64,000 bases of DNA, taken from assembly GCF_963665245.1 (NCBI RefSeq), contig NZ_OY762267.1:372001-436000 (forward strand). The letters run 5' to 3'. This document shows, one piece after another, positions 33,904 through 42,510 of the stretch. The notes below the pieces were generated by a model that saw nothing but the letters and a program-made list of their open reading frames with translations, did not search any database and was not told where the DNA came from. Numbering within the stretch: position 1 is the stretch's first letter; every line of letters begins with the position of its first letter. A program made the translations under genes and the position numbers. This DNA is from an uncultured Paludibaculum sp. Lineage in GTDB: Bacteria > Acidobacteriota > Terriglobia > Bryobacterales > Bryobacteraceae.

Positions 33904-35238
33904 TTACACCGCTATAGCACATTCGCCCACCAGAGAGTTTGGACCTGCCCTGGTGACGCGGACCGGCAGATAGGTGCCGACCATTCTCTCGCGCGGAATC
34001 ATAGTGCCATCGGGACGCGGCGCGGTGGTGAAATTCAAAATCCGATTCTGCGAAGTGCGGCCGATCCATTGGCCCGTGGAGCTGTTGGAGCCTTCCACCA
34101 GCACCTCCTGGCGGCCGCCGACCAGCTTGGTGTTGCGGCGCATCTGGATGGCACGCTGGCGCTCCTGCAGGATGGTGAGGCGGCGGCTCTTCTCTTCCTC
34201 GGGGATCTGGTCCTCCAACTGGAGAGCCGGTGTGTTGGGCCGCTGCGAGTATTTGAAGCTGAAGATGCTGTCGTACTCGACCTCGTCCAGGAGGTTGAGC
34301 GTCTGGTCGAAGTCTTCCTCAGTCTCGCCGGGGAAGCCCACGATGATGTCGGTGGAGATGGCGATGTCGCGCCGGGCGTTCTTCATCCACTCGATGCGCT
34401 GCATGTACTGATCGCGCGTGTACTGCCGCTGCATGGCCGCCAGCACGCGTGACGAGCCGCTCTGGACCGGCAGGTGCACCTGATTGCAGAGCGTCTCCGT
34501 GCGGTCGATGGCGTCGATGATCTCTTTTACGAAATCGCGCGGGTGGGACGTGGTGAAGCGGACCCGGCGGATGCCTGGGACGCTGCCCACGGCCTCCAGC
34601 AGGCGCGCGAAGTCCCAGCCGGCGGGCGAGGGATCACGGTAGCTGTTTACGTTCTGGCCCAGCAACTGGATCTCGGAATAGCCGTTCGAAGCGAGCTTGG
34701 TGGCTTCGTCGATGACGCCCTGCGAGGTGCGGCTGCGCTCGGGTCCGCGAGTGAAGGGGACGACGCAGTAGGCACAGCTCTTGTCGCAGCCTTCGATGAT
34801 CGTGATGTAGGCGCGGTGCGGATTGTCGCGGCGCGTGAGAGGAGTCTCGAACGTGTCCTCGGTGTCCAGGCTCAGGCCGGTCACCTTGCGCTCGCCGGCC
34901 TCGATGCGGACCAGCAGTTCGCCGAGTTTTGTGTAGCTGGCCGAGCCGACCACCAAGCTGACGTGGGGCGCGCGTTCGAAGATCTTCTCGCCTTCCTGCT
35001 GGGCGACGCAACCAAGAACACCGAAGATCTTGCCCTTGGCGCGCTTGCCTTCCTGGAGCCGATGGAAGACCTTCTGTTCGGCTTTGTCGCGGATGCTGCA
35101 GGTGTTGTAGAGGACCAGGTCGGCCGCATCGGCGGTGTCGACCTGCGAGTAGCCGCGCTGCTCCAACGTGCCGATGACTTTTTCGGAGTCATGGACATTC
35201 ATCTGGCAACCGAAGGTTTCGAGGTAAAAGCTTTTCAT
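33904..35238 (-). CDS. miaB: tRNA-2-methylthio-N6-dimethylallyladenosine synthase
   Basis: A 444-residue methylthiotransferase acting on A37 of tRNA. The N-terminal UPF0004 domain has cysteines in FGCQMN, LYNTCSIR and LGCVAQ. The radical-SAM CxxxCxxC is CDKSCAYC, followed by VPFTRGPERSR. The TRAM domain occupies the last ~65 residues. The ATG at 35238 (KSFYLETFGCQMN) is preferred over an upstream frame and has AGGGG before it. It is divergent from padR across 117 bases that hold a palindromic array. Confidence 0.95.
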   Translation of the reverse strand: MKSFYLETFGCQMNVHDSEKVIGTLEQRGYSQVDTADAADLVLYNTCSIRDKAEQKVFHRLQEGKRAKGKIFGVLGCVAQQEGEKIFERAPHVSLVVGSASYTKLGELLVRIEAGERKVTGLSLDTEDTFETPLTRRDNPHRAYITIIEGCDKSCAYCVVPFTRGPERSRTSQGVIDEATKLASNGYSEIQLLGQNVNSYRDPSPAGWDFARLLEAVGSVPGIRRVRFTTSHPRDFVKEIIDAIDRTETLCNQVHLPVQSGSSRVLAAMQRQYTRDQYMQRIEWMKNARRDIAISTDIIVGFPGETEEDFDQTLNLLDEVEYDSIFSFKYSQRPNTPALQLEDQIPEEEKSRRLTILQERQRAIQMRRNTKLVGGRQEVLVEGSNSSTGQWIGRTSQNRILNFTTAPRPDGTMIPRERMVGTYLPVRVTRAGPNSLVGECAIAV

Positions 35239-35290
35239 AGCCCCTATCCAACAATTGTAGCGTTTTCTGTCAGATTCCCCAGCTCCGAAG

Positions 35291-35331
35291 ATTCCTGTGG
35301 ACACGCCACAGGAATTGTGGCATATATGTGG
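35291..35331 (+). promoter_or_regulatory. Palindromic operator array upstream of padR
   Basis: ATTCCTGTGG (35291-35300) and CCACAGGAAT (35306-35315) are perfect 10-base arms around ACACG. The second arm also pairs with TGTGGC at 35316-35321 (GCCACAGGAATTGTGGC). A further TGTGG lies at 35327-35331 beside CATATATG. Half-sites are therefore spaced by about one helical turn. PadR proteins bind such dyads near their own promoters, so this is a likely autoregulatory operator. It also lies upstream of miaB. Confidence 0.65.
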
Positions 35332-35355
35332 TCATCCCAAAGGAGATCGCGCACG

Positions 35356-35712
35356 ATGTCAGAGCCGGAACGATTGGAACTGTTGCAAGGGACCTTGGAC
35401 CTGATGGTCCTGCAGACCCTGCTCGCCCTGGGGCGGCTGCACGGGTACGGCATCGCACGCCGCATCGAGCAGGTGAGCGGCGACGCTATCCTATTGAATC
35501 AAGGGACGATCTACGCGTCCTTGGTACGTCTGGAGCAGCGCGGGTGGATCACTTCCGAATGGGGTGAGTCGGACAACAAGCGGAAGGCGAAGTTCTACGC
35601 GATCAGCGACGAGGGGCGAAAGCAACTGGCCAGTGAGACCCACAACTGGCAGCGGCTATCCGACGTCATGGCAAAACTGTTTGCACTGGAAGGGGAGGCA
35701 CCCAAGTCATGA
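35356..35712 (+). CDS. PadR-family transcriptional regulator
   Basis: A 118-residue winged-helix protein. LLQGTLDLMVLQTLLALGRLHGYGIARRI and the recognition region NQGTIYASLVRLEQRGWI are the PadR hallmarks. The C-terminus is the short dimerisation helix of subfamily 2. The start at 35356 has AGGAG ten bases upstream. It stops in ATGA overlapping the ADOP permease gene, the arrangement I know from many acidobacterial PadR-permease pairs. It probably represses its own operon through the dyads at 35291-35331. Confidence 0.92.
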   Translation: MSEPERLELLQGTLDLMVLQTLLALGRLHGYGIARRIEQVSGDAILLNQGTIYASLVRLEQRGWITSEWGESDNKRKAKFYAISDEGRKQLASETHNWQRLSDVMAKLFALEGEAPKS

Positions 35713-38381
35713 AGTCTCGGATTTCCCTTCTCCGATCGAAGTGGCGGGCGCTGTGGGGCAAGCGGCGGCTGGACCAGGAGTTCAGCGACGAACTGGCGGC
35801 CCATCTGGAAATGCTGACGGCCGAGTTCCAGGCGAAGGGGATGGGGGCGGCCGATGCGGCGCGTGCGGCGCGGCTCAGGCTTGGCTACGAGGAGTCTCTC
35901 AAGGAGACGAATCGGGATCAGCGCGGGTGGCCCCTGGCGGAGTCGATCCTACAGGATGTGCGCTACACGCTGCGGGCCTGGAGGCGGAATCCGGCCTTCG
36001 CCCTGGCGGCCATCGCTACACTCGCTCTGGGCATCGGGGCCAACTCCAGCGTTTTCACCTTCCTGACGACCATCGGCTTCCGGACGCACGGCGGACCGGG
36101 CGACGGCACGTTCGCCCAGCTCTATCCGCAGCGGCTGGTGGCGGCTCCGAACGGCGCATGGGAAGCGACGGGCGACCGGGGGCTGAGCTACGAAGAGTTC
36201 GCGGCCTTCCGGCAGGCCCGGTCATTGCGGGCGCTGAATGTCTGGAGCGGCTGGCGCCCGGCATTTGGAGACGGAGACACGTCGTCGGAACCGACGCGCG
36301 TGGAGATGGTCTCCTACGATGCGCTGGAGGTAATGGGCGTACGGCAGCCTTTACTGGGCCGCTGGTTCACGCGCGAAGAGTGCGAGCCGGGCGCCGCGGG
36401 GAACCTCCTTCTAGTGACCGAACATGTGTGGCGGACGCTGTTCGGGAGCGACAAAGCCCTGGTAGGGCGAACCCTCCGCATGGAGGGCCACACGTTCAGC
36501 GTCATCGGCGTCCTGCCGGATTCCTTCACAGGCTCGGCGATGGGCCCCGTGGATTTTGTCGCGCCGGTTTCGTTCCAGCGGACGCTGAGCAACGCTCCTG
36601 GATGGACCCACGACCAATACGTACTGGAAGCGACCGGGCTGTTGCGGCCCGGCGCGTCGCGAGAACAGCTGCACGAGGAGCTGAACGCGATTGCCAGACA
36701 GTTCGACCGCACCAATCCGCGTGAATCGATGGATGTTCTGGTGACGAACGGCGCGATCTGGCAGCGGCCGTTCCTGCGCTCGAAGCTGGTGGTGGTGCTG
36801 CCGATGCTGCAAGGTGCGATGGTGCTGGTCCTGCTGATTGCGTGCTCGAATGTCGCCTCGCTGCTGCTGTCGCGGGCGGCCGTGCGCCAGCGCGAAGTGG
36901 CGGTCCGGCTAAGCCTGGGGGCCGGGCGCGGGCGCCTGCTGCGGCAATTGCTGACCGAGAGCCTGCTGCTATCGGCATGCGCCGGGTTGTGCAGCCTGTG
37001 GCTGGCGGTGCGCCTGCCTCCGCTGCTTTCGGTCATCATCCCTTCGCGGACGAGACTGATCGTGGCCTCGGAGTTCCACCTCGACCCAGCGGTGCTGGGC
37101 TACACGGCGGCCGCGGCGCTTCTGGCTGGACTCCTGGCGGGGCTGGCTCCGGCGTTCGAAGCGCTCAGGCTGGACCTTTCCTCCTCGCTGAAAGGCACGG
37201 GCTCCGTCTGGTCGGGCCGGAGACGGTTTCGGGGATGGTTGGTGTCGGTGCAGGTGGCAGCCAGCCTGACACTGCTGCTGGGCTCGGGCCTGTTGCTGAG
37301 GGCAGTGGAATCCGTGCGGGCCGTCGGTAGCCAGTTCCGACCGGAGACGCTGCTGGTGACCGATCTTTGGCTGGGCGGCGCGGCGGGCCGCGATCCTGCG
37401 CTGACGGCGGAAAAGGCGGAGCGCGTGCGGCGCCGGGCAGCCGAGTTGCCGGGCGCCCAATTCGTCTCGCTGACCGACAGCCTGCCGATGCGAAGCGGCC
37501 GGTGGCGGAAGGTGGTGCTACCGGGCGGCGCGTTGCGGAGCGGTGAGGCGAGACTGACAGACGCCGCCTACTTCCCCGCGATGGGCCTGGCGCTGCAGCG
37601 AGGCCGGGTGTTCACACAGGCAGAACTGGCGCGGACCAGCACGGAGGTCTGGCCGGTTGTGCTGGCCCAGCATGCGGCGCAGTCCTTCTTTCCGGCGGCC
37701 GATCCCCTGGGCCGGCGGGTGGAGGTGGACCTGGGTGGAGAGCGTGTGAAAGCCGAGGTGATCGGCGTAGTCGCCTCGACCGGGCCGATTCCGAATGAGA
37801 GCCCGAATGTCCTGTACCTGCCCGTGTCGTTGGCCCGGGAGCGCGCGTTCCTCCTGACACGATTCTCCGGCGACGAGCTCGCGCTGCGGCGAACGCTCCA
37901 GCGGATGCGGATGGAGTTCGATCCGGGACTGGTGCGGGGCACGCAGCCGCTCTCGCTGGTGTACGAAGATCTGCTCTCCTCGCTGAAGCCCGTGGCGGGC
38001 GTAGTGGCGGCGATCAGCGTACTGGCGATGGTTCTGGCCATGGTGGGCATCTACGGGGTGCTGGCCTTTGCGGTGAGCCAGAGGACGCGCGAACTGGGTA
38101 TCCGGCTGGCGCTGGGAGCAAGATCGGGCGAGGTGTCGGCACTCATGATGAAGGCCGGACTGAAACCGGTGCTGGCGGGTCTGGTGGTGGGCTTGCCTGT
38201 GGCGGCTGGGGTCGTCAAGTTGCTGTCCCGATTCACGGCGGCGATGGGCGTCGGCGCGTGGGATGGGCGGTTGTATGCCATGGTTCTGCTGGTGCTGCTG
38301 GGCTCGGCGGCCTTGTCGATGTTGTTGCCTTCGATCCGGGCCGGACGGGTCGATCCCCTGCGCGCCCTGCGCGAGGAATAG
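35709..38381 (+). CDS. ADOP-type MacB/FtsX-like permease
   Basis: An 890-residue membrane protein of the 'acidobacterial duplicated orphan permease' type. It has an N-terminal cytoplasmic region (RRLDQEFSDELAAHLEMLTAEFQAKG), the segment DVRYTLRAWRRNPAFALAAIATLALGIGANSSVF, a large periplasmic MacB-like domain and an FtsX domain (about 365-480). A second periplasmic plus FtsX half ends LLPSIRAGRVDPLRALREE. No ATPase gene adjoins it, as is usual for this group. Mechanism and substrate are unknown. Start overlaps padR as ATGA. Confidence 0.92.
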   Translation: MKSRISLLRSKWRALWGKRRLDQEFSDELAAHLEMLTAEFQAKGMGAADAARAARLRLGYEESLKETNRDQRGWPLAESILQDVRYTLRAWRRNPAFALAAIATLALGIGANSSVFTFLTTIGFRTHGGPGDGTFAQLYPQRLVAAPNGAWEATGDRGLSYEEFAAFRQARSLRALNVWSGWRPAFGDGDTSSEPTRVEMVSYDALEVMGVRQPLLGRWFTREECEPGAAGNLLLVTEHVWRTLFGSDKALVGRTLRMEGHTFSVIGVLPDSFTGSAMGPVDFVAPVSFQRTLSNAPGWTHDQYVLEATGLLRPGASREQLHEELNAIARQFDRTNPRESMDVLVTNGAIWQRPFLRSKLVVVLPMLQGAMVLVLLIACSNVASLLLSRAAVRQREVAVRLSLGAGRGRLLRQLLTESLLLSACAGLCSLWLAVRLPPLLSVIIPSRTRLIVASEFHLDPAVLGYTAAAALLAGLLAGLAPAFEALRLDLSSSLKGTGSVWSGRRRFRGWLVSVQVAASLTLLLGSGLLLRAVESVRAVGSQFRPETLLVTDLWLGGAAGRDPALTAEKAERVRRRAAELPGAQFVSLTDSLPMRSGRWRKVVLPGGALRSGEARLTDAAYFPAMGLALQRGRVFTQAELARTSTEVWPVVLAQHAAQSFFPAADPLGRRVEVDLGGERVKAEVIGVVASTGPIPNESPNVLYLPVSLARERAFLLTRFSGDELALRRTLQRMRMEFDPGLVRGTQPLSLVYEDLLSSLKPVAGVVAAISVLAMVLAMVGIYGVLAFAVSQRTRELGIRLALGARSGEVSALMMKAGLKPVLAGLVVGLPVAAGVVKLLSRFTAAMGVGAWDGRLYAMVLLVLLGSAALSMLLPSIRAGRVDPLRALREE

Positions 38382-38421
38382 GTCCATAAAGGCGGGCGCG
38401 CCTTCGGCCGATAATCAGGGC

Positions 38422-39351
38422 ATGAGGACCATTGCGTTCCTACTCGCCTTGCCGGCTGCCTTGTTCGCTCAGCAGAGCCAGTCGTCCACGACGGTCTACG
38501 ACATCAACGGGCATCGTGTCGACTGGTCGCAAAGCCAGACAGGCGACGGGCGGACGGCGCAGACACAGCGCAACCTGAACGGCCGGACTGTGCCGATGGA
38601 GAAGGTAGAAGAGAAGGTCGTCAAAAACGAGGGCGGAGTGCGTGTCGTCGAGCGGACGGTGCGGCGGTACGACAACAGCGGCAACCCGCTGCCCCCGGAG
38701 AAGGTCGTGACCGAGACCGAGACTCGCGCGGATGGCACGGCAGTGGAGAAGTCGACCGTGTACCGTGGCGATTTCAACGGTAATCTGCAGCCATCGGAAC
38801 GGACGGTGAGTGAGACACGGAAGTCCGGCGACACGGCCGTGACCGAGACCCAGGTGGAACGCAACACGCTCAACGGCGGGTTTGAGAGGGTGGAACGGCG
38901 CGTGGCGCAGGAGAAGTCCGACAAGACTTCCAGCGAGCGCGACGAGACGGTGTACACGAAGGACACGAACGGGCGGTTTTCCGAAGCGGGCCGGAAGGTC
39001 GTGCATTCCAAGGCCGAGAACGGCGTGACGCAGGAGCAGGTGGATGAGTACGAATCGTCAACGACGGGCCGCCTGAAACTGGCCCGGCAGAGTGTGACAC
39101 GCGTATCGAAGGCGGCGGACGGGACGGAACGGCGCGAGGTGGATGTCTTCGGACCGGCGGCGCCCGGGCGCCCGATTCCGGACGGCGAAGCGATGCAGTT
39201 GAGGGAGAAGCAGATCTTCACGTCGCAGCAGAGTGGAGACGGCAGCGTGGTGCAGGTATTCGCGGTACAGCGGCCTTCGGTGAACAGCACGAAGGAACTG
39301 GGGCCCGTGCAGAAGGTCAGTGAGACGGTCTGCAAGGGGAAGTGCCAGTAG
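38422..39351 (+). CDS. Secreted protein of six 32-residue tandem repeats
   Basis: A 309-residue protein. The signal peptide is MRTIAFLLALPAALFAQ. Residues about 62-253 consist of roughly six repeats with a 31-33 residue period (93-124, 125-156, 157-188 and 189-220 are clearest). Each follows the pattern R-x-V ... G-x-x-x-V/E ... V-Y/E ... N/T-G-x-L/F. The alternating pattern predicts beta hairpins, and charged residues dominate. The C-terminus has CKGKC, a possible disulphide. I recognise no named family. It lies 40 bases after the ADOP permease and may share its transcript. Confidence 0.78.
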   Translation: MRTIAFLLALPAALFAQQSQSSTTVYDINGHRVDWSQSQTGDGRTAQTQRNLNGRTVPMEKVEEKVVKNEGGVRVVERTVRRYDNSGNPLPPEKVVTETETRADGTAVEKSTVYRGDFNGNLQPSERTVSETRKSGDTAVTETQVERNTLNGGFERVERRVAQEKSDKTSSERDETVYTKDTNGRFSEAGRKVVHSKAENGVTQEQVDEYESSTTGRLKLARQSVTRVSKAADGTERREVDVFGPAAPGRPIPDGEAMQLREKQIFTSQQSGDGSVVQVFAVQRPSVNSTKELGPVQKVSETVCKGKCQ

Positions 39352-39415
39352 GAGCCGCGCGCCGGACGGAGTCCAGCCGCTGAAACCTGCGCGGAGGAGA
39401 TGCCCCTGCGGGCGC

Positions 39416-40774
39416 CTACACGCGCCCCCGCAGCATTCCACCAAAGTACATGGGTCGCAGCACGTGCACCTTCAACAGCCAGCCGGCAGAGTGCTCGCGG
39501 CCGGGGTCCAGGAAAGGCAGGGTGGGCGTGGGTTTCTTGTCGTAGCCGAACTCCGCAAACAGCACCTTGCCGTACTCCGTCACCACCGGGCACGCCGTGT
39601 ATCCGTTGTAGCGGCGCCGCGGCTCCTGACCCTCCATCAGCGCGATGAGATTGGCGGCGGCGACAGGAGCCTGGATCCGGATGGCCGCGCCCGTCTTGCT
39701 GGTGGGCAAACCGGCGACATCGCCCAGCGCAATCACATTCCTATACACCTTGTGGACGAGCGTTGATTTGTCGGTGGGGACCCAGTCCTCGTTCCTGCCC
39801 GTCGCCGGATTGCGCACCAACGCGGATTGGCGGACAAAGTCCGGGACGGTCATGGGTGGCACGATGTGGAGGAAATCGTAGTCCACGGTCAAGGTCCGGG
39901 GCTCCGCACCCGGCTCGCCCCGCATCACTCGGAACACTGCCTTTCGTGCCTGCGTGTCGACCGATTGAATGCGGTGCTCCAACGTCACCGGAATCTGGCG
40001 TTCCTCGTAGATCTGCCGCAATCGGTGTTGAAACACCGGGACGTCGAACAGGTGGTCGAGGGCGGAGTAGAAACGGAAATCCACGTTGCCGCGCGTGCCC
40101 TGCCGGCGGCAGTAGTCCTCGGCGATCAGGTTGATCTTTTTCGGCGCTCCACCGCACTTCAGCTTGGTCCAGGTGTCGGAGAAAACGGCGCGCCCTCCGG
40201 TCGCGGCAAGCTTACGGATCGCCGGCCAGCACTTCTGCGCGCTTTGGTAGTCGTAGATGCAGTGAACGTTGCCCTCGCCCAGCCGCTCCCGCCGAATCCC
40301 TTCGATCGCCTCGAAGTTCATCTGCAAGCCGGGACATAGCACCAGGAAGTCATAGGGCACGGCTCCATTGCCAGCCGTGACGACGCGCTGGTGATCCGGA
40401 TCCGCTTCGACAACTCTGTCCCGCAACCAGCGGACCCCGGACGGGATGAACTCCGATTGCGGGCGCACGACGGAAGCGGGCGAGAAGACTCCGGCAGCGA
40501 CCAGAGTGAATCCAGGCTGGTAGTAGTGTGTCTCCCCCGGCTCGATCAGCGTGATGTCCGGGTGCGCCAGGGCGCGGCCGAGGCGGGCGGCCACGGCGAG
40601 CCCGGCGGAGCCCGCCCCGACGATCACCACACGCGCCCGGGCCTGGCTGGATGGGATGTCGGACCGAAAACCGCGATAGACGCCGTAGCCGGCAGCGGTA
40701 CCACCCGCCAACAGGAACCCACGGCGGCTGAGGGTGAAACGGCCGGCCGGTAGGCGAGAAGATTCTATGCTCAT
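39416..40774 (-). CDS. Tat-exported sulfide:quinone oxidoreductase-like flavoprotein
   Basis: A 452-residue FAD protein. The twin-arginine signal is LSRRGFLLAGGTAAG (R17-R18), the FAD fold VVIVGAGSAGLAVAARLG (about 49-66). LVLCPGLQMNF, the run LKCGGAPKKINLIAEDYCRR and the C-terminal YTACPVVTEYGKVLFAEFGY match sulfide:quinone oxidoreductase, including candidate redox cysteines. Such enzymes oxidise sulfide and pass electrons to quinone. A Tat signal would place it on the outer face of the membrane. It is divergent from a LysR regulator, and the gap may hold the control site. Confidence 0.82.
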   Translation of the reverse strand: MSIESSRLPAGRFTLSRRGFLLAGGTAAGYGVYRGFRSDIPSSQARARVVIVGAGSAGLAVAARLGRALAHPDITLIEPGETHYYQPGFTLVAAGVFSPASVVRPQSEFIPSGVRWLRDRVVEADPDHQRVVTAGNGAVPYDFLVLCPGLQMNFEAIEGIRRERLGEGNVHCIYDYQSAQKCWPAIRKLAATGGRAVFSDTWTKLKCGGAPKKINLIAEDYCRRQGTRGNVDFRFYSALDHLFDVPVFQHRLRQIYEERQIPVTLEHRIQSVDTQARKAVFRVMRGEPGAEPRTLTVDYDFLHIVPPMTVPDFVRQSALVRNPATGRNEDWVPTDKSTLVHKVYRNVIALGDVAGLPTSKTGAAIRIQAPVAAANLIALMEGQEPRRRYNGYTACPVVTEYGKVLFAEFGYDKKPTPTLPFLDPGREHSAGWLLKVHVLRPMYFGGMLRGRV

Positions 40775-40878
40775 AGGCTGTCCTCATCCTCGCCGAAGCC
40801 GGACATATAAGTCCAAACAGATCTTTTTATGCTCCATCAGCCGTACTTGGGGCGGCCGTCCAACTGCTATAAGGGGAC
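40775..40878. promoter_or_regulatory. Divergent control region, SQR-like gene and LysR gene
   Basis: This 104-base gap has a locally AT-rich core. GGAC-ATATAA-GTCC (40801-40814) is a dyad, and ATAA (40807) with TTTAT (40826-40830) frame a longer imperfect one. LysR regulators usually bind such sites between divergent genes. There is no direct evidence beyond layout. Confidence 0.4.
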
Positions 40879-41814
40879 GTGGAAGATTTTCGTCTCCGGG
40901 TCTTCCGGATCGCCGCCGAGAAACTGAACTTCACGCAGGCCGCCGGACTGCTGCACCTGACACAACCGGCGGTTACCCTGCAGATCAAGAATTTGGAGGC
41001 GGATCTGGGTGTCCGGCTCTTCGACCGCTCGGCGCGGAGCATCCGGCTGACGCCAGCGGGCGAGATGATGCTCGACTATGCCCGGCGCATTGCGGCGCTC
41101 TACGAAGAAGCGAGCCGGAAAGTGGGCGAACTCAGTCACGAGGCCCGTGGCAGCCTTTCGCTGGGCGTATCGACGACGATCTCTCAATACGTCCTGCCCT
41201 GGGTGCTGGCCGGATTCCGCCACGAGTATCCGGGCGTGCGGGTCAAGGTGATCAGCGGAAACACCGAAGCGGTCCTGCAATCGCTCACCGCCGGCTCCAT
41301 CGAACTGGCGATGATCGAGGGGCCGCCCCGTACGCCCGGCATCAAGCTGCAGAAGTTCCTGGACGACGAAATTGTGCTGATCGTGCCGTGCGAGCACCCT
41401 TGGGCGCTACGCCGCCAGGCGTTGAACCCGGCGGAGTTGCTGAACACGCCACTGCTGATGCGGGAACCGGGCTCCGGGACGCGCGACGTCGTCGAGGCAG
41501 CGCTGCAGTCGGCCGGGCTGAACCCGGGCGACTTGCAGGTCTCCATGAGCCTGGACTCCACCGAAGCCATCAAATCCGCGGTGGAAGCGGGCCTCGGCGT
41601 CGGCCTGGTTTCGCAGTGGGCGGTACGCGAGACGAACCGTGGTTTGCTGGCCATCGTCCCCATGGCGAACCTGCGCATCCGCCGCACGCTGGCCTTCGCC
41701 TATCCACAAGGCCCGTCCCCGAAGGGCCTGGCGGGGCGATTCGTGAGTTACGCGGCAACGGCGGCGCAGGGGTTGGCGGACCCGCTGCACGTTTTCAGGA
41801 AACGCGCGCGCTGA
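40879..41814 (+). CDS. LysR-family transcriptional regulator
   Basis: A 311-residue regulator from a GTG at 40879. The winged helix-turn-helix covers 1-60 (FRIAAEKLNFTQAAGLLHLTQPAVTLQIKNLEADLGVRLFDRSARS). The effector-binding domain covers about 88-300. It resembles the CysL/CbbR branch (SLSLGVSTTISQYVLPWVLAGF), whose members respond to sulfur or carbon metabolites. It is divergent from the SQR-like gene, so this is its probable target. The ribosome site AAGGGG is unusually close (2 bases). Confidence 0.92.
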   Translation: MEDFRLRVFRIAAEKLNFTQAAGLLHLTQPAVTLQIKNLEADLGVRLFDRSARSIRLTPAGEMMLDYARRIAALYEEASRKVGELSHEARGSLSLGVSTTISQYVLPWVLAGFRHEYPGVRVKVISGNTEAVLQSLTAGSIELAMIEGPPRTPGIKLQKFLDDEIVLIVPCEHPWALRRQALNPAELLNTPLLMREPGSGTRDVVEAALQSAGLNPGDLQVSMSLDSTEAIKSAVEAGLGVGLVSQWAVRETNRGLLAIVPMANLRIRRTLAFAYPQGPSPKGLAGRFVSYAATAAQGLADPLHVFRKRAR

Positions 41815-41831
41815 AGAGGGATTCCGGTGAG

Positions 41832-42383
41832 TTACGACGATGCCAGGCCCTCCGGCCCACGAGCAGACTCGTGATGGTGCAGGTGCCAGCCGGTGCGGTG
41901 CTTGTGCTCCTCCAGAGCGTTGTAAAGGATGGGGCAGATCCAGGCGTTGCGGACCACGGACGACATCCGACTGCCCAGCGTGGAGCCGTGCGCGTCGACG
42001 TGCGGGAAGTTGTGGCAGGCGTCGGGGCGCGCGTCGTAGATCATGCAGAGATTGCCGTCGAGGAAGACGCACGCGTCGTCCTTCTGGCGGAGCATCCGGC
42101 GGTGGTCTGAGGGGTCTTCCTCGATATATTCGTGAAGCTCGGTCTCCACGGAATCGTGTAGGTAAGCGGCGATTCGGGCGATTTCGTGGTCGGTTAAGTT
42201 GACGCGTGTCTGGCGGCAGCAGTTGGCGCAGGACTGGCAGTCAATTTGGTGTTCAATCTGAACGGCGACGTCGTAGAAGGCTTGGTCAGGGGTGTGATGA
42301 TGGCGCAGGAAGCGACGGAACTCGGTGTTCTCGCTCTCCTTCGCGTCGGCCAGACTCCGGATTTGCACCAGGTCGGTGACCAA
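41832..42383 (-). CDS. YkgJ-type cysteine-cluster protein
   Basis: About 183 residues with the metal-binding cluster CQSCANCC (about 49-56), then DACVFLDGNLCMIYDARPDACHNFPH, the typical pattern of the YkgJ/UPF0153 family proposed to bind zinc or iron-sulfur. The start is uncertain: TTG at 42383 or GTG at 42368. The GTG begins a 15-base sequence that recurs at 45533-45547, the other end of the inserted cassette. It is the last gene of the leftward string, convergent with LysR. Confidence 0.82.
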   Translation of the reverse strand: MVTDLVQIRSLADAKESENTEFRRFLRHHHTPDQAFYDVAVQIEHQIDCQSCANCCRQTRVNLTDHEIARIAAYLHDSVETELHEYIEEDPSDHRRMLRQKDDACVFLDGNLCMIYDARPDACHNFPHVDAHGSTLGSRMSSVVRNAWICPILYNALEEHKHRTGWHLHHHESARGPEGLASS

Positions 42384-42510
42384 GTTTCAGGGTACACCTG
42401 GCGGGTACAGTGGACAATCCTTAGCGCCAAAGGGCTGCGGCCAGCGAAAGTGCTCGCTTGAACCGACTGGTTGGGCCGTCACTCGATTCACCCACGCCGG
42501 CCGCCAACGA

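Noticed and set aside
35305..35321. The dyad upstream of padR as a terminator for miaB
   Set aside because: miaB reads away from it and no T run follows. An operator fits better.
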